Positions 54,568-62,515 of a DNA stretch of 64,000 nucleotides are shown one piece after another. The first letter of the stretch is position 1. Each line of letters opens with the position of its first letter. The translations under genes were made by a program, and so were the position numbers. Origin of the DNA: Tautonia rosea (GTDB lineage: Bacteria; Planctomycetota; Planctomycetia; Isosphaerales; Isosphaeraceae); contig NZ_JABBYO010000003.1 in the NCBI RefSeq assembly GCF_012958305.1, positions 496,001 to 560,000 of the forward strand, written 5' to 3'. The notes below the pieces were generated by a model. The model did not search any database, had not been told where the DNA came from, and saw nothing but the letters and a program-made list of their open reading frames with translations.

Positions 54568-54596
54568 ACTATAGCGGAGCCTCCTTGCTGATCCAA
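54568..54596 (-). promoter_or_regulatory. sigma-70-type promoter of the HtrA pseudoprotease gene
   Basis: On the minus strand -35 TTGGAT (54591-54596) and -10 TATAGT (54568-54573) are 17 bases apart, about 128 bases before the start codon. Confidence 0.65.
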
Positions 54597-54671
54597 GACT
54601 TTGCCTGAACGATCGGAGGGACCGTGTCGGAGGAACCGTCTCCAGCGACGTCACCGTTCAGATATGAAGTC

Positions 54672-55904
54672 TCAGCGAGGCTCTGTGGGGCCCGGGGCAG
54701 GGGATTCGGGAGGAACGCCCGAGGTCAGCGGCTCTTCAGGGTCTTCGATGACCATGACCTTGGGCACCACGTAAGGCAAAACCTCCGTGCGCCGTCCGCC
54801 TTCGAGCGTCACCTCGACGGGCATTGGGTTCCTCGGGTCAATGGCAAAGGTCTGGACTTGCTCCTCGGCCCCACCTTCGTGCGTGATGATTTCCAGGGTG
54901 GCCGCAGTGATGGGCTCATCGGGGTCGCTGACGATTTCCACGACCTGGAAACGGTAGGGGCCGTCAAATCCTCGGGGACAGACATAGATTTCCTCGGCGT
55001 CTGAACCTCGACCGTTCTTGATCAAGGCGCCGCCGAAGACCGTTCGAGGGGTCGAGAGACGCGCCGTGGCCCCCAGGGGTTCATCGACGACCAGATCAAG
55101 ATCACCAAAACCGTCCCAGGTAAGCCGGGCGTAGAGGTCGCGTGGTTCAGCGGCTTCAAGCCGGTCGATGAGTGTTTCGGCCTCAGAAGAGCGGCCTGCC
55201 TCACGAAGCCGCTTGGCCAGGGCAAGGGTCCGCAATCGGCATTCGTTGCGCCAGGCCTCATCAACCCCAGGCCAGCCCAGTTCCATCAGGCCCTCGACCG
55301 CCCAGGCCATCCGATCGGAGTCGAGTTGACGCTCAGCCAGGTCGAGCGACTTGATCATCGGCTCGGCGCGACCGGGCAACCGTTCGGCAGCGTGATCAAG
55401 CAAGTCTGCGACCCGAATCGTCCGGCTGCGACCTTCACCGAGCGGCACCTCGATCTCGAACACGTCTCGGGCGGCCATCAGGTCAACAATCGTCAGCAAA
55501 CTGTCCGGGGTTCCCTCCTCTCCGGGTCGATCCGCCACCATCGCGGCATAGCCTAGCGCCTGCTGCACGAAGGCTGCATCGGCCTGGTTGTAATCGAAGA
55601 TGACCGCGAGCATCTGATACATCCAGGCTTCCTTGGGCACATCAGGACGATCGAGATATCCCCGCAAGGCGGCTTCGACCTCCGCCATCTGCCCTTTGCC
55701 CTTCAGACGGACGACCGTCTCCAGCAGATCTCTTGCCGAGGTTTCCCGGTTCTTGAAGTGGGCCGACCAGGTCGCAAGTTCCTGGTCTGTTGGTCTTCGA
55801 CGGATCAGCGGGGCCTCATTTTCGGCCGCCTTTTCCGACCGCGACGAGACTTTCGGACCCTCGGCACCCGATCGTCGTCCCGGAGAAGTCGTTTCCTGGA
55901 CCAT
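54672..55904 (-). CDS. protein with helical repeats and a DUF2135/YfaP-like domain
   Basis: 410 residues. The start is taken at ATG 55904, after the intercistronic hairpin; no good ribosome site is seen. A TTG at 56036 overlapping the previous stop (TTGA) would add 44 residues of doubtful coding quality. Residues 45-250 are helical repeat-like. Residues 250-390 begin RLTWDGFGDLDLVVDEP, the pattern of the DUF2135/YfaP fold, with beta strands after it. No clear signal peptide. Second gene after 56033-57649. Confidence 0.7.
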   Translation of the reverse strand: MVQETTSPGRRSGAEGPKVSSRSEKAAENEAPLIRRRPTDQELATWSAHFKNRETSARDLLETVVRLKGKGQMAEVEAALRGYLDRPDVPKEAWMYQMLAVIFDYNQADAAFVQQALGYAAMVADRPGEEGTPDSLLTIVDLMAARDVFEIEVPLGEGRSRTIRVADLLDHAAERLPGRAEPMIKSLDLAERQLDSDRMAWAVEGLMELGWPGVDEAWRNECRLRTLALAKRLREAGRSSEAETLIDRLEAAEPRDLYARLTWDGFGDLDLVVDEPLGATARLSTPRTVFGGALIKNGRGSDAEEIYVCPRGFDGPYRFQVVEIVSDPDEPITAATLEIITHEGGAEEQVQTFAIDPRNPMPVEVTLEGGRRTEVLPYVVPKVMVIEDPEEPLTSGVPPESPAPGPTEPR

Positions 55905-55921
55905 CGAAATACGACGAACAA

Positions 55922-55964
55922 GGCCGAGTCCGCCCCGGTCGTGATGACCCGGGGCGGCTCGGCC
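55922..55964 (-). terminator. hairpin between the two genes at 54.7-57.6 kb
   Basis: GGCCGAG/CTCGGCC and an inner GC-rich stem give about 16 pairs with two bulges and a small loop. No T run follows, so it may act as an attenuator or an mRNA stability element rather than a full terminator. Confidence 0.45.
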
Positions 55965-56032
55965 AAGTTGCTCATCCTGAAGATGGGCAGTCTGGAACGG
56001 GTCAGAGAACTCCGTCCCAGACTCCAATGGGA

Positions 56033-57649
56033 TCAATTGCTTTTTTTTTCCTGGGGAGCGACAGCGTCATCGGCCGGCTCGGGAGCGACAGGGATGGACA
56101 TCATTCCACCACCCATCATGCCGCCCATACCGCCACCCATGCCGCCCATGCCCATACCACCCATGCCGCCCATACCCATGCCGCCCATGCCGCCACCCAT
56201 GCCCATACCACCCATGCCGCCCATACCCATGCCCATGCCACCACCGCCACCACCCATCATCAGGGAGAGGGGGATGATCGCCAGGTCGGCCACCGGGTAA
56301 ACGCGGATGAGGGTACCACGACGCTCGGAGCCCTTGGCGGTAATCTCCAGAAGGTCGTCATAGACGGTGTAGGAGAGGTCAAGCTGATCCAGCATCAACC
56401 GCAGGGTCGTCTTGAGCGGAATGCCGTCCAGGTTGATCTTGATCGGGGACTGGAGGCTTTGCTCAGCTTCCTGAAGCCCGATCTCGTCAACGTAAATCGG
56501 GATACCGTTGATGAGCTTCTCGTCGGCAGTGGCCTGGCGGATGTACTCCAGAGCGTCAGCCAACGGGGTGTCGGTGTCGAACGGCATCGAGATCGGTTGT
56601 TCGAGGCGGCGCTGAATTTCCAGGGTGAGTTCCGACCGCTCGGCCAGGTCAGCCACCTCGTACCGAGCGATCCGCTTTTCCGAGATCTCTCGGAAAACGT
56701 CGGCCGGGGGGTACTCGATGGTGATCAGGTCGGGGAAAGGGACCGAGGCCCGGTCGACGTCGAGCATGGTCGCCATGTAGCGGAATTCCTTCAATTCCTC
56801 GTACGCACGGGTCTGTGAAAGGAATCCGAGCGAGGTCGAAACGAACATGCCCGCCCTTGGTGCCGTTTCTCGGGGCAAGAGAGCGTTCGCTGACTGGGCC
56901 AGCAGACGGGCGTCGAAGAACGGTTGTGAGTTCTCGACGATATTTCCGGTTCCCCGATTGTCAAGGACGGCGAAGACGCCCTCGTTCATCAAGGTATTAA
57001 ACTGGATCATCAGTTCCCGGACGGTCGCCTGAGTGCGCAGCAGGGCAGAGACGGCATCGAGTTCGCGCTGAGCGGCCGATTCGAGGCGGATCAGTTCCGC
57101 TTGCCGTTGAGCGAGTTCTTCAGAACGTCGGATCGTCTGAAGAAGCTCGATCCGAAGCTCACGCTGCAACTGGTCGATGACCGAATCAGGAACCTGATCG
57201 GCCGTTTCCAGAGCGGTCAGGGCCAGACGGAGCGTGGTTTCCGCGGCATCCGGCTGATTCTGGCGGAGCAGGGCTCGGGCTCGGTTGATCCGACCTCGAA
57301 TGTCGGCATTAAGCTGATCGACGAGAACTTGCTGAAGTTCCCGGGCTCGTTCAATACTCGCCTGGGATTCTGGTGCGGCGAGCGAAGCGTCTTCGTCCTG
57401 GAGGCGAAGCGCAACGAGCCGGACACCTTCGTTCGCCTGGGTATTGGACGGATCCAATTCCAGGGCCTTACGGAAGAAGCGGTCGGCCTGGTCGAGCTGA
57501 CCCTGGGCTTCGGCCTGGTGACCCAGATCGATCAGTTGACGGGAGAGGCCCTCGGGCGAGGTTCCACCCAGAGCCATTGAACCAGTCAGCAGGCAGCCGA
57601 GCAGGGTCGCGGGCCCGGCCCCTTTCCACGATCGCGCGGTTCGGGACAT
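56033..57649 (-). CDS. secreted TPR/STN protein with M/G-rich tail
   Basis: 538 residues. Signal peptide about 1-28, TPR-like residues 30-70 (RQLIDLGHQAEAQGQLDQAD), a long helical region (90-230), a middle domain, then the short STN/secretin-N type motif (PISMPFDTDTPLADALEYIRQA; IKINLDGIPLKTTLRLMLDQ) at about 350-440, typical of proteins that touch secretins or TonB systems. Residues about 465-520 are Met/Gly repeats (GGMGMGG units). The last codons are a run of nine A, four bases before the stop. The next gene follows on the same strand after a hairpin. Confidence 0.78.
   Translation of the reverse strand: MSRTARSWKGAGPATLLGCLLTGSMALGGTSPEGLSRQLIDLGHQAEAQGQLDQADRFFRKALELDPSNTQANEGVRLVALRLQDEDASLAAPESQASIERARELQQVLVDQLNADIRGRINRARALLRQNQPDAAETTLRLALTALETADQVPDSVIDQLQRELRIELLQTIRRSEELAQRQAELIRLESAAQRELDAVSALLRTQATVRELMIQFNTLMNEGVFAVLDNRGTGNIVENSQPFFDARLLAQSANALLPRETAPRAGMFVSTSLGFLSQTRAYEELKEFRYMATMLDVDRASVPFPDLITIEYPPADVFREISEKRIARYEVADLAERSELTLEIQRRLEQPISMPFDTDTPLADALEYIRQATADEKLINGIPIYVDEIGLQEAEQSLQSPIKINLDGIPLKTTLRLMLDQLDLSYTVYDDLLEITAKGSERRGTLIRVYPVADLAIIPLSLMMGGGGGGMGMGMGGMGGMGMGGGMGGMGMGGMGGMGMGGMGGGMGGMMGGGMMSIPVAPEPADDAVAPQEKKSN
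56093..56260. repeat. Met/Gly codon repeat tract
   Basis: Repeated gccgcccat / accacccat units on the plus strand encode GGM-type repeats on the minus strand in the gene at 56033-57649. Copy number variation is likely. Confidence 0.8.
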
Positions 57650-58126
57650 GAGTCTTAAATTCTCCGGTGCTTGAGATGCCGGTATGTTCGGGACCGGTTG
57701 AGGCGCGATGGGAACATCCTAAGAGTTCGGGATCACCGAGAATCGAATCGGCGCCGGGATCTCAGACCCCGGGTGGCCGTCTCGGCAGAATCGAGCGAAA
57801 AGGGACGACCCCGGCCCGACTCGCACCGCCGTCGCGCCACGCTCCGTCGGGGGTCGCCGCTCGTCTGTTGACCATTATGCCACACGGCTCTGGACCTCGC
57901 GCGTTGCTTCAGCTCACCAATCCGGTTTCCGGGCCAATCGTGTCGGTTTGACAGGCGTACCCGATCGACCTAGACCTCTGTCAGAGGACAGAACACCAAG
58001 GAATCACCTCCGAAGTTGGACGATGCCAGCCGTCCGTGCGTTCGTCGAAAAAAATTCGCCTGATGCATCGTACGGTCTGACTTGATTCGGCGGTGTCCGT
58101 CCGAACGTAGGGGAGGCTCGCGGCCA
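57650..58126. other. non-coding gap
   Basis: This is the divergent upstream region of two genes. No supported gene was found. GC-rich throughout with a short AT-rich stretch at about 58048-58056 and no clear promoter pair. Confidence 0.5.
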
Positions 58127-58462
58127 ATGGCCGACAATCGATCGACGCCGGGAGGAGGTTCCGAATTCGATTTCGAGAACTTTCCTCGGAATAGCTGTTT
58201 CCACGAACGTCGTGAGGTCCCGGAACAAGCTCGGCCCGCCCGAAAGGAGCGGAGGAGGAGAATTGATCCGACAACCTTCGAGAAACAGTATACTCCCGAA
58301 GAGTTGGAATTCATGAACGCCATGCAGCAGTTCAAGATGCGAAGCGGAAAAACCTTCCCCTCCTTCGGTGATGTCCTCAACGTGGCTCGGTCCCTTGGTT
58401 ACGAGAAACTGGGAACCACTCCGGAGGAGTCTGGTCCCCTGGAGCCTCCGGAACGCTCCTAA
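58127..58462 (+). CDS. small conserved-looking hypothetical protein
   Basis: 111 residues. ATG 58127 has GGGGAGG upstream. A polar basic N-terminal half (RKERRRRIDP at about 40-48) and a helical C-terminal half (YTPEELEFMNAMQQFKMRSG, then SFGDVLNVARSLGYEKL) that reads as a compact domain. No signal or membrane segment, so probably cytoplasmic. A strong terminator follows at 58524-58562. Function unknown. Confidence 0.7.
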   Translation: MADNRSTPGGGSEFDFENFPRNSCFHERREVPEQARPARKERRRRIDPTTFEKQYTPEELEFMNAMQQFKMRSGKTFPSFGDVLNVARSLGYEKLGTTPEESGPLEPPERS

Positions 58463-58523
58463 TCTTCAGCGCACGAGGAGGTTCATACTCGTCGTGTCAC
58501 CTTCAATGATCCGTCAACCATGA

Positions 58524-58562
58524 GAAACGGCCCGAGCGACGAGAGGTCGCTCGGGCCGTTTC
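58524..58562 (+). terminator. intrinsic terminator
   Basis: A 17-bp perfect stem (left arm GAAACGGCCCGAGCGAC) with a short GAGAG loop; TTT lies within the right arm at 58559-58561. Confidence 0.85.
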
Positions 58563-58640
58563 GTCAGTTTCGGGGTCATCCGATTCCGGCGTGCTCGACA
58601 GCGTGCCGGATCGGTCGCGATCGCGGATGGAGCCTCCGGT

Positions 58641-59354
58641 TCAGGAAGCCGGCACCGCCGCGGGACTGGCGGGTTGAATCAACGAGAACCAGGCCTGAAG
58701 GGCCTGACCCGTCAATTGAACCGCTTTGACCAATCGCGGCTCGCCGATCGGCTCGGAGACGATCGGTTCCAGCTGTTCAATCTCCCCAACGGCCGAAGCC
58801 GTCGAGATGATGAGGTCGGAACCGCCCTCCTCCTCGTCGATCGAAGACGCAAACGCCGAACCGGCCACACCGGAAATCGACGCGGTCAACAGATCATCCC
58901 CGAATTCCAAAGCGCTGCCACTCGCCTCAGCGACGAGTGTTGCCGGATCCTCCGGCTCGGACAGCCCGTCGGCCCAGCGGTTCAGGGCATCGGCAAACTC
59001 AGGCCCGTAGGCGGCATCGTCAACACCCGCGACGCGTTGCGACGACGTCTCCGGTACCCCCAACTCCTCCGATTGCCCGTCGGCCGCAAAGGACGCGACC
59101 ACATCCTCGATCACCGTGGCGAAGGCCGCATCGAGTTCCGGGACAAGAGTTTCGGGCTCAACCTCAACGGACGGGCTGGTTGAGGACGAATCCTCAAGCC
59201 CGGCCAGCGTGATCCCGTGTCTTGCCTCGAACTCCGCGGCTCTCGCGTGCCACCAAGCTCGTCCCGACTGGGCCAAGGCGTCCACGTCGATGCCTTGCGG
59301 CAAATCGAACCCAAGAGCAGCCACAGCACCCACCAGGAGGAAGCGGAAGGCCAT
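58641..59354 (-). CDS. acidic exported protein of unknown function
   Basis: 237 residues. ATG 59354 has AGGGAGA upstream. Residues 1-15 are hydrophobic and signal-like (MAFRFLLVGAVAALG) but the cleavage site is unclear. The rest is rich in Glu, Asp, Ser and Ala with few aromatics and no Cys, with a helical segment AWWHARAAEFEARHG near 33-47. The protein is strongly acidic. No family recognised. Confidence 0.65.
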   Translation of the reverse strand: MAFRFLLVGAVAALGFDLPQGIDVDALAQSGRAWWHARAAEFEARHGITLAGLEDSSSTSPSVEVEPETLVPELDAAFATVIEDVVASFAADGQSEELGVPETSSQRVAGVDDAAYGPEFADALNRWADGLSEPEDPATLVAEASGSALEFGDDLLTASISGVAGSAFASSIDEEEGGSDLIISTASAVGEIEQLEPIVSEPIGEPRLVKAVQLTGQALQAWFSLIQPASPAAVPAS

Positions 59355-59635
59355 GCAGGAATCTCCCTGTCACGGTTTAGGCCGTCGATCGTGACGATAC
59401 CCTCGATGGTGCCGATCCACCCGAAAGCGGACCGTCTCGGTATCGCATCGACTTTATCGGCTGAGAAGTTCTCGGGGCTTCAGCGAATCTTTGCCGGTTG
59501 GGTCGGAGTTTGGATTCGCGTTGGCCGATTGGGCGATCCGCCGTAGGATGAGAGCCCTGAAGGTCAATTCCGATTTCGAGTAACGCCTCCACGAGGATGC
59601 ACTCTGGTTGGCTCGGGGCAGGGGAGTGCCTAGGG

Positions 59636-60619
59636 ATGGGAAGGTCGGTCCTCGTCACCGGTGCCGGCGGGTTCATCGGCAGCCACCTGGTTGAACGGCT
59701 CGTCCGAGACGGTCACACCGTGCGGGCCTTCGTCCGCTACAATGGCCGGGACGATCGCGGGCATCTCGACGCATTGCCCGACGAGGTCAAGGCGTCCGTC
59801 GAGGTTCGCCGTGGCGACCTCAAAGATCCCGAGGCGCTCCGCCGCGCTGTCAAGGGGCAGTCCTGGGTCTTTCACCTGGGAGCCTCGATCGCCATCCCTT
59901 ACTCGTACGAGAACCCGCTCGACGTGGTGCAAACCAACGTCGGGGGGACAGCTCATGTCCTCGATTCCTGCCGCGACAGCGATGCACTTGACCGCCTGGT
60001 TCTCACCTCGACCTCTGAAGTTTATGGTACCGCTCAACGGGTTCCGATCGACGAGTCGCATCCGTTGCAGCCGCAATCGCCATACGCGGCGAGCAAGGTT
60101 GGCTCGGATGCGCTGGGGCTCAGCTACCATCGATCATTCGAATTGCCGGTCGCGATTCTTCGACCCTTCAACACCTTCGGACCCCGGCAATCGGCCCGAG
60201 CGATCATCCCGACGATCATCAGTCAGGCGTTGACACGGCCGTCTATCCGGCTCGGCAGCCTGGAGCCGAGACGTGATCTGACGTATGTTAAGGATACCGC
60301 CGCCGGCTTCATCGCCATCGCTTCGTGCGACCAGGCGATCGGACAGGTCGTCAACATCGGTCGGGGAGACGATGTGTCGATCGGGGAGCTCGTGGATCGG
60401 ATCGGCCAGCGGCTCGGGACGCCGCTCCAGGTCGAAACCGACCCACAGCGCGTCCGGCCTCCGGCGAGCGAGGTGCTCCGATTGCTCGCGGGCACCGACC
60501 TCGCAAAGGAGCTCTGGGGATGGCAGCCCCGGTATTCGCTCGACGAAGGGCTTGATGAGACGATTGCCTGGGTTCGAGACAACCTGCATCGGTTCCGGGT
60601 GAACGAATACACCACGTGA
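59636..60619 (+). CDS. NAD-dependent epimerase/dehydratase, LegB-like
   Basis: 327 residues; an extended SDR with GAGGFIG at 9-15, the TSTSEVYG serine region, the catalytic Tyr-x-x-x-Lys in PYAASK, and FNTFGPRQ. The early FVRYNGRDDRGHLDALP resembles LegB-type UDP-sugar 4,6-dehydratases used for pseudaminic/legionaminic-type sugars. ATG 59636 has GGGGAG upstream; the frame before it is not coding. It could feed a surface glycan. Confidence 0.88.
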   Translation: MGRSVLVTGAGGFIGSHLVERLVRDGHTVRAFVRYNGRDDRGHLDALPDEVKASVEVRRGDLKDPEALRRAVKGQSWVFHLGASIAIPYSYENPLDVVQTNVGGTAHVLDSCRDSDALDRLVLTSTSEVYGTAQRVPIDESHPLQPQSPYAASKVGSDALGLSYHRSFELPVAILRPFNTFGPRQSARAIIPTIISQALTRPSIRLGSLEPRRDLTYVKDTAAGFIAIASCDQAIGQVVNIGRGDDVSIGELVDRIGQRLGTPLQVETDPQRVRPPASEVLRLLAGTDLAKELWGWQPRYSLDEGLDETIAWVRDNLHRFRVNEYTT

Positions 60620-60655
60620 CCGAGCCCGGCGATTCCAAGGTCGGGGCGGCCGTCA

Positions 60656-60685
60656 TTGCGGGATCGGGCCGGGTCGTCATACAAT
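60656..60685 (+). promoter_or_regulatory. promoter of the DHH phosphoesterase gene
   Basis: -35 TTGCGG (60656-60661) and -10 TACAAT (60680-60685) with an 18-base spacer. Its place, 36 bases before ATG 60721, supports the shorter start. Confidence 0.55.
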
Positions 60686-60720
60686 GCCGATTTGACCGAC
60701 GCCTGCCCCGGAGCATCGTG

Positions 60721-61719
60721 ATGGAACTGGACTGGTCCCCCCTGGCGTCCCTCATTGACACCCACCATCGGTTCCTCCTCACGACTCACGTCCGTCCCGA
60801 TGGCGATGCTCTCGGCTCCGAGGTGGGGCTGGCCGGTCTCCTGGAACAGCGAGGCAAGGATGTTCGGGTGGTCAACGCAAGCCCGCTGCCCCCTCGCTAC
60901 GAATTTCTGGCCCCGCGTCCGAGGTTCTTCGAGCGATTTGCCGAACTTCGGCCGGAATCGCTCGCCGATCGCGAGGTGCTGATCATTCTCGACCTCTCCA
61001 GTTGGTCGCAGCTCGGGGAGATGGCTGAGTTCGTCCGCGGGTTCAAGGGAGCGAAGGTGGTGATCGACCATCACCTGAGCGAGGACGATCTCGGAGCCCT
61101 CGTCATGAAGGATGTCACCGCGGAATCGACCGGAACGCTTGTGCTCAGAATGATCCGGGCGCTTGGGGCCTCTCCTTCTCCGATCATGGCCAATGGATTG
61201 CTCACGGCGATCGCCATGGATACCGGATGGTTCCGCCACTCGAACGTCACCTCCGAAACCATGAGAGACGCTGCCGATCTGGCCGAGGCGGGTGCTCCGA
61301 TCCACGAGCTTTACCGTTCCCTCTTCGAACGAAACACCGCGGCTCGGATGCGGTTAGTTGGCAGGGTCCTTTCGGGCCTGACCCTGGCCCTCGATGGTCG
61401 AGTCGCCCATGCAAGCGTCACCAAGGAGGACCTGGCCAAGACCGGAGCGATTCCTTCCGACACCGAGGACCTGATCGATCAACTCGCGGCCATTAACGGT
61501 GTCGAGGTGGCCATGCTCTTGATTGAACAGCTTCGGGGAGGAGTGAAGGTCAGCCTTCGATCGCGAAGTGACATCGACGTGGCCGAGCTTGCCGGTCGCT
61601 TCGGTGGTGGAGGACACCGCGCCGCCGCAGGGGTCCTGATGCCCGATCCCCTCTCCGACTCCCGCGAGCGGGTGCTTCGGGCCCTCCGGCCCATGCTGGG
61701 CCTTGAAGTCCGATCCTGA
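60721..61719 (+). CDS. DHH-family phosphoesterase (NrnA-like)
   Basis: 332 residues. The DHH domain has THVRPDGDALGS and VIDHH, and the DHHA1 domain has the GGGGHRAAAG nucleotide-binding loop. NrnA-type enzymes degrade short oligoribonucleotides and pAp; full length and motifs fit. ATG 60721 has GGAG eight bases upstream and a promoter just before. A GTG at 60616 overlapping the previous stop would add 35 residues that span that promoter. Confidence 0.9.
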   Translation: MELDWSPLASLIDTHHRFLLTTHVRPDGDALGSEVGLAGLLEQRGKDVRVVNASPLPPRYEFLAPRPRFFERFAELRPESLADREVLIILDLSSWSQLGEMAEFVRGFKGAKVVIDHHLSEDDLGALVMKDVTAESTGTLVLRMIRALGASPSPIMANGLLTAIAMDTGWFRHSNVTSETMRDAADLAEAGAPIHELYRSLFERNTAARMRLVGRVLSGLTLALDGRVAHASVTKEDLAKTGAIPSDTEDLIDQLAAINGVEVAMLLIEQLRGGVKVSLRSRSDIDVAELAGRFGGGGHRAAAGVLMPDPLSDSRERVLRALRPMLGLEVRS

Positions 61720-61981
61720 GCCTCCCAGGCTCCGGCTACGGAACCAATGGTTGAAGTAACCCCTGGCGGCGCCCCACAAGGCACCGTTACGATAAATGTG
61801 TTCGCGTGGGGAGGCGTAAGTGAACCCGCCGCGCCTCGAACCCCCCACCTGGCCGCGTCGCTTGACATAGACCGTGGCCACCCGCCCCGCTCCGGCGTCG
61901 ACGCCGGCTCGACTGTCCGACCGCCCCATGCGATCCCCCCGCCTTTGTCCCTCCCCGCTCGACCGGAGAGACCGCGAACCG

Positions 61982-62515
61982 ATGAATCGTCGTCAATGGT
62001 TCCAGTTTGGGGCCGCCGCGATCGGCGCCCTGATCGGCCTGGTCCTGGCCGTGCCGGGCGTGGCCTACTTGCTTTCGCCCCTCTTGAAACGCCGAACGGA
62101 TGACTCCGACTTTCGCACTCTCACTCGACTGGGTGACCTGGTCGAAGGGCAGCCGCGATCGTTCTCGATCATCGAGGAGCAGCGCGACGCCTGGGTCAGC
62201 TATCCGGCCACTCCCGTCGGAACGGTCTGGCTGGTGCGGCAGCCCGAGGATGCTCCCGAGCCGGTCATCGCCCTGTCGGCCGAATGTCCCCACCTGGCCT
62301 GCAAGATCAAGGTTTCGGGCGATGGAAAGGGCTTCCTCTGCCCTTGTCACGCCAGCTTTTTCGAACTCGACGGTTCGAGGGTAAACCGGATCTCTCCACG
62401 AGGGATGGACACTCTGGAAGTTGAGCCGATCGACCCGAACGACCCCAACGCCGAGATCCGGGTCAAGTTCCACCGCTTCCGAACCGGGACCGAGGAGAAG
62501 ATCCCCCTTGCGTAA
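61982..62515 (+). CDS. Rieske iron-sulfur subunit
   Basis: 177 residues. An N-terminal RRQWFQFGAAAIGALIG stretch (Tat-like arginines, then a membrane anchor) is followed by the 2Fe-2S ligands CPHLAC and CPCH. The disulfide cysteines of bc1-type Rieske proteins fit the second Cys of each box (CPHLAC, CPCH). Its last bases overlap the start of the cytochrome b-c gene, so they form one operon. Confidence 0.9.
   Translation: MNRRQWFQFGAAAIGALIGLVLAVPGVAYLLSPLLKRRTDDSDFRTLTRLGDLVEGQPRSFSIIEEQRDAWVSYPATPVGTVWLVRQPEDAPEPVIALSAECPHLACKIKVSGDGKGFLCPCHASFFELDGSRVNRISPRGMDTLEVEPIDPNDPNAEIRVKFHRFRTGTEEKIPLA

Noticed and set aside
55905-56036. TTG start at 56036 for the DUF2135-like gene
   Set aside because: It would cover the intercistronic hairpin and add low-quality coding. 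It was kept only as the basis of the slippage hypothesis.
60616-60720. GTG start at 60616 for the DHH phosphoesterase
   Set aside because: The extension spans a likely promoter (TTGCGG-N18-TACAAT) and lacks family similarity.
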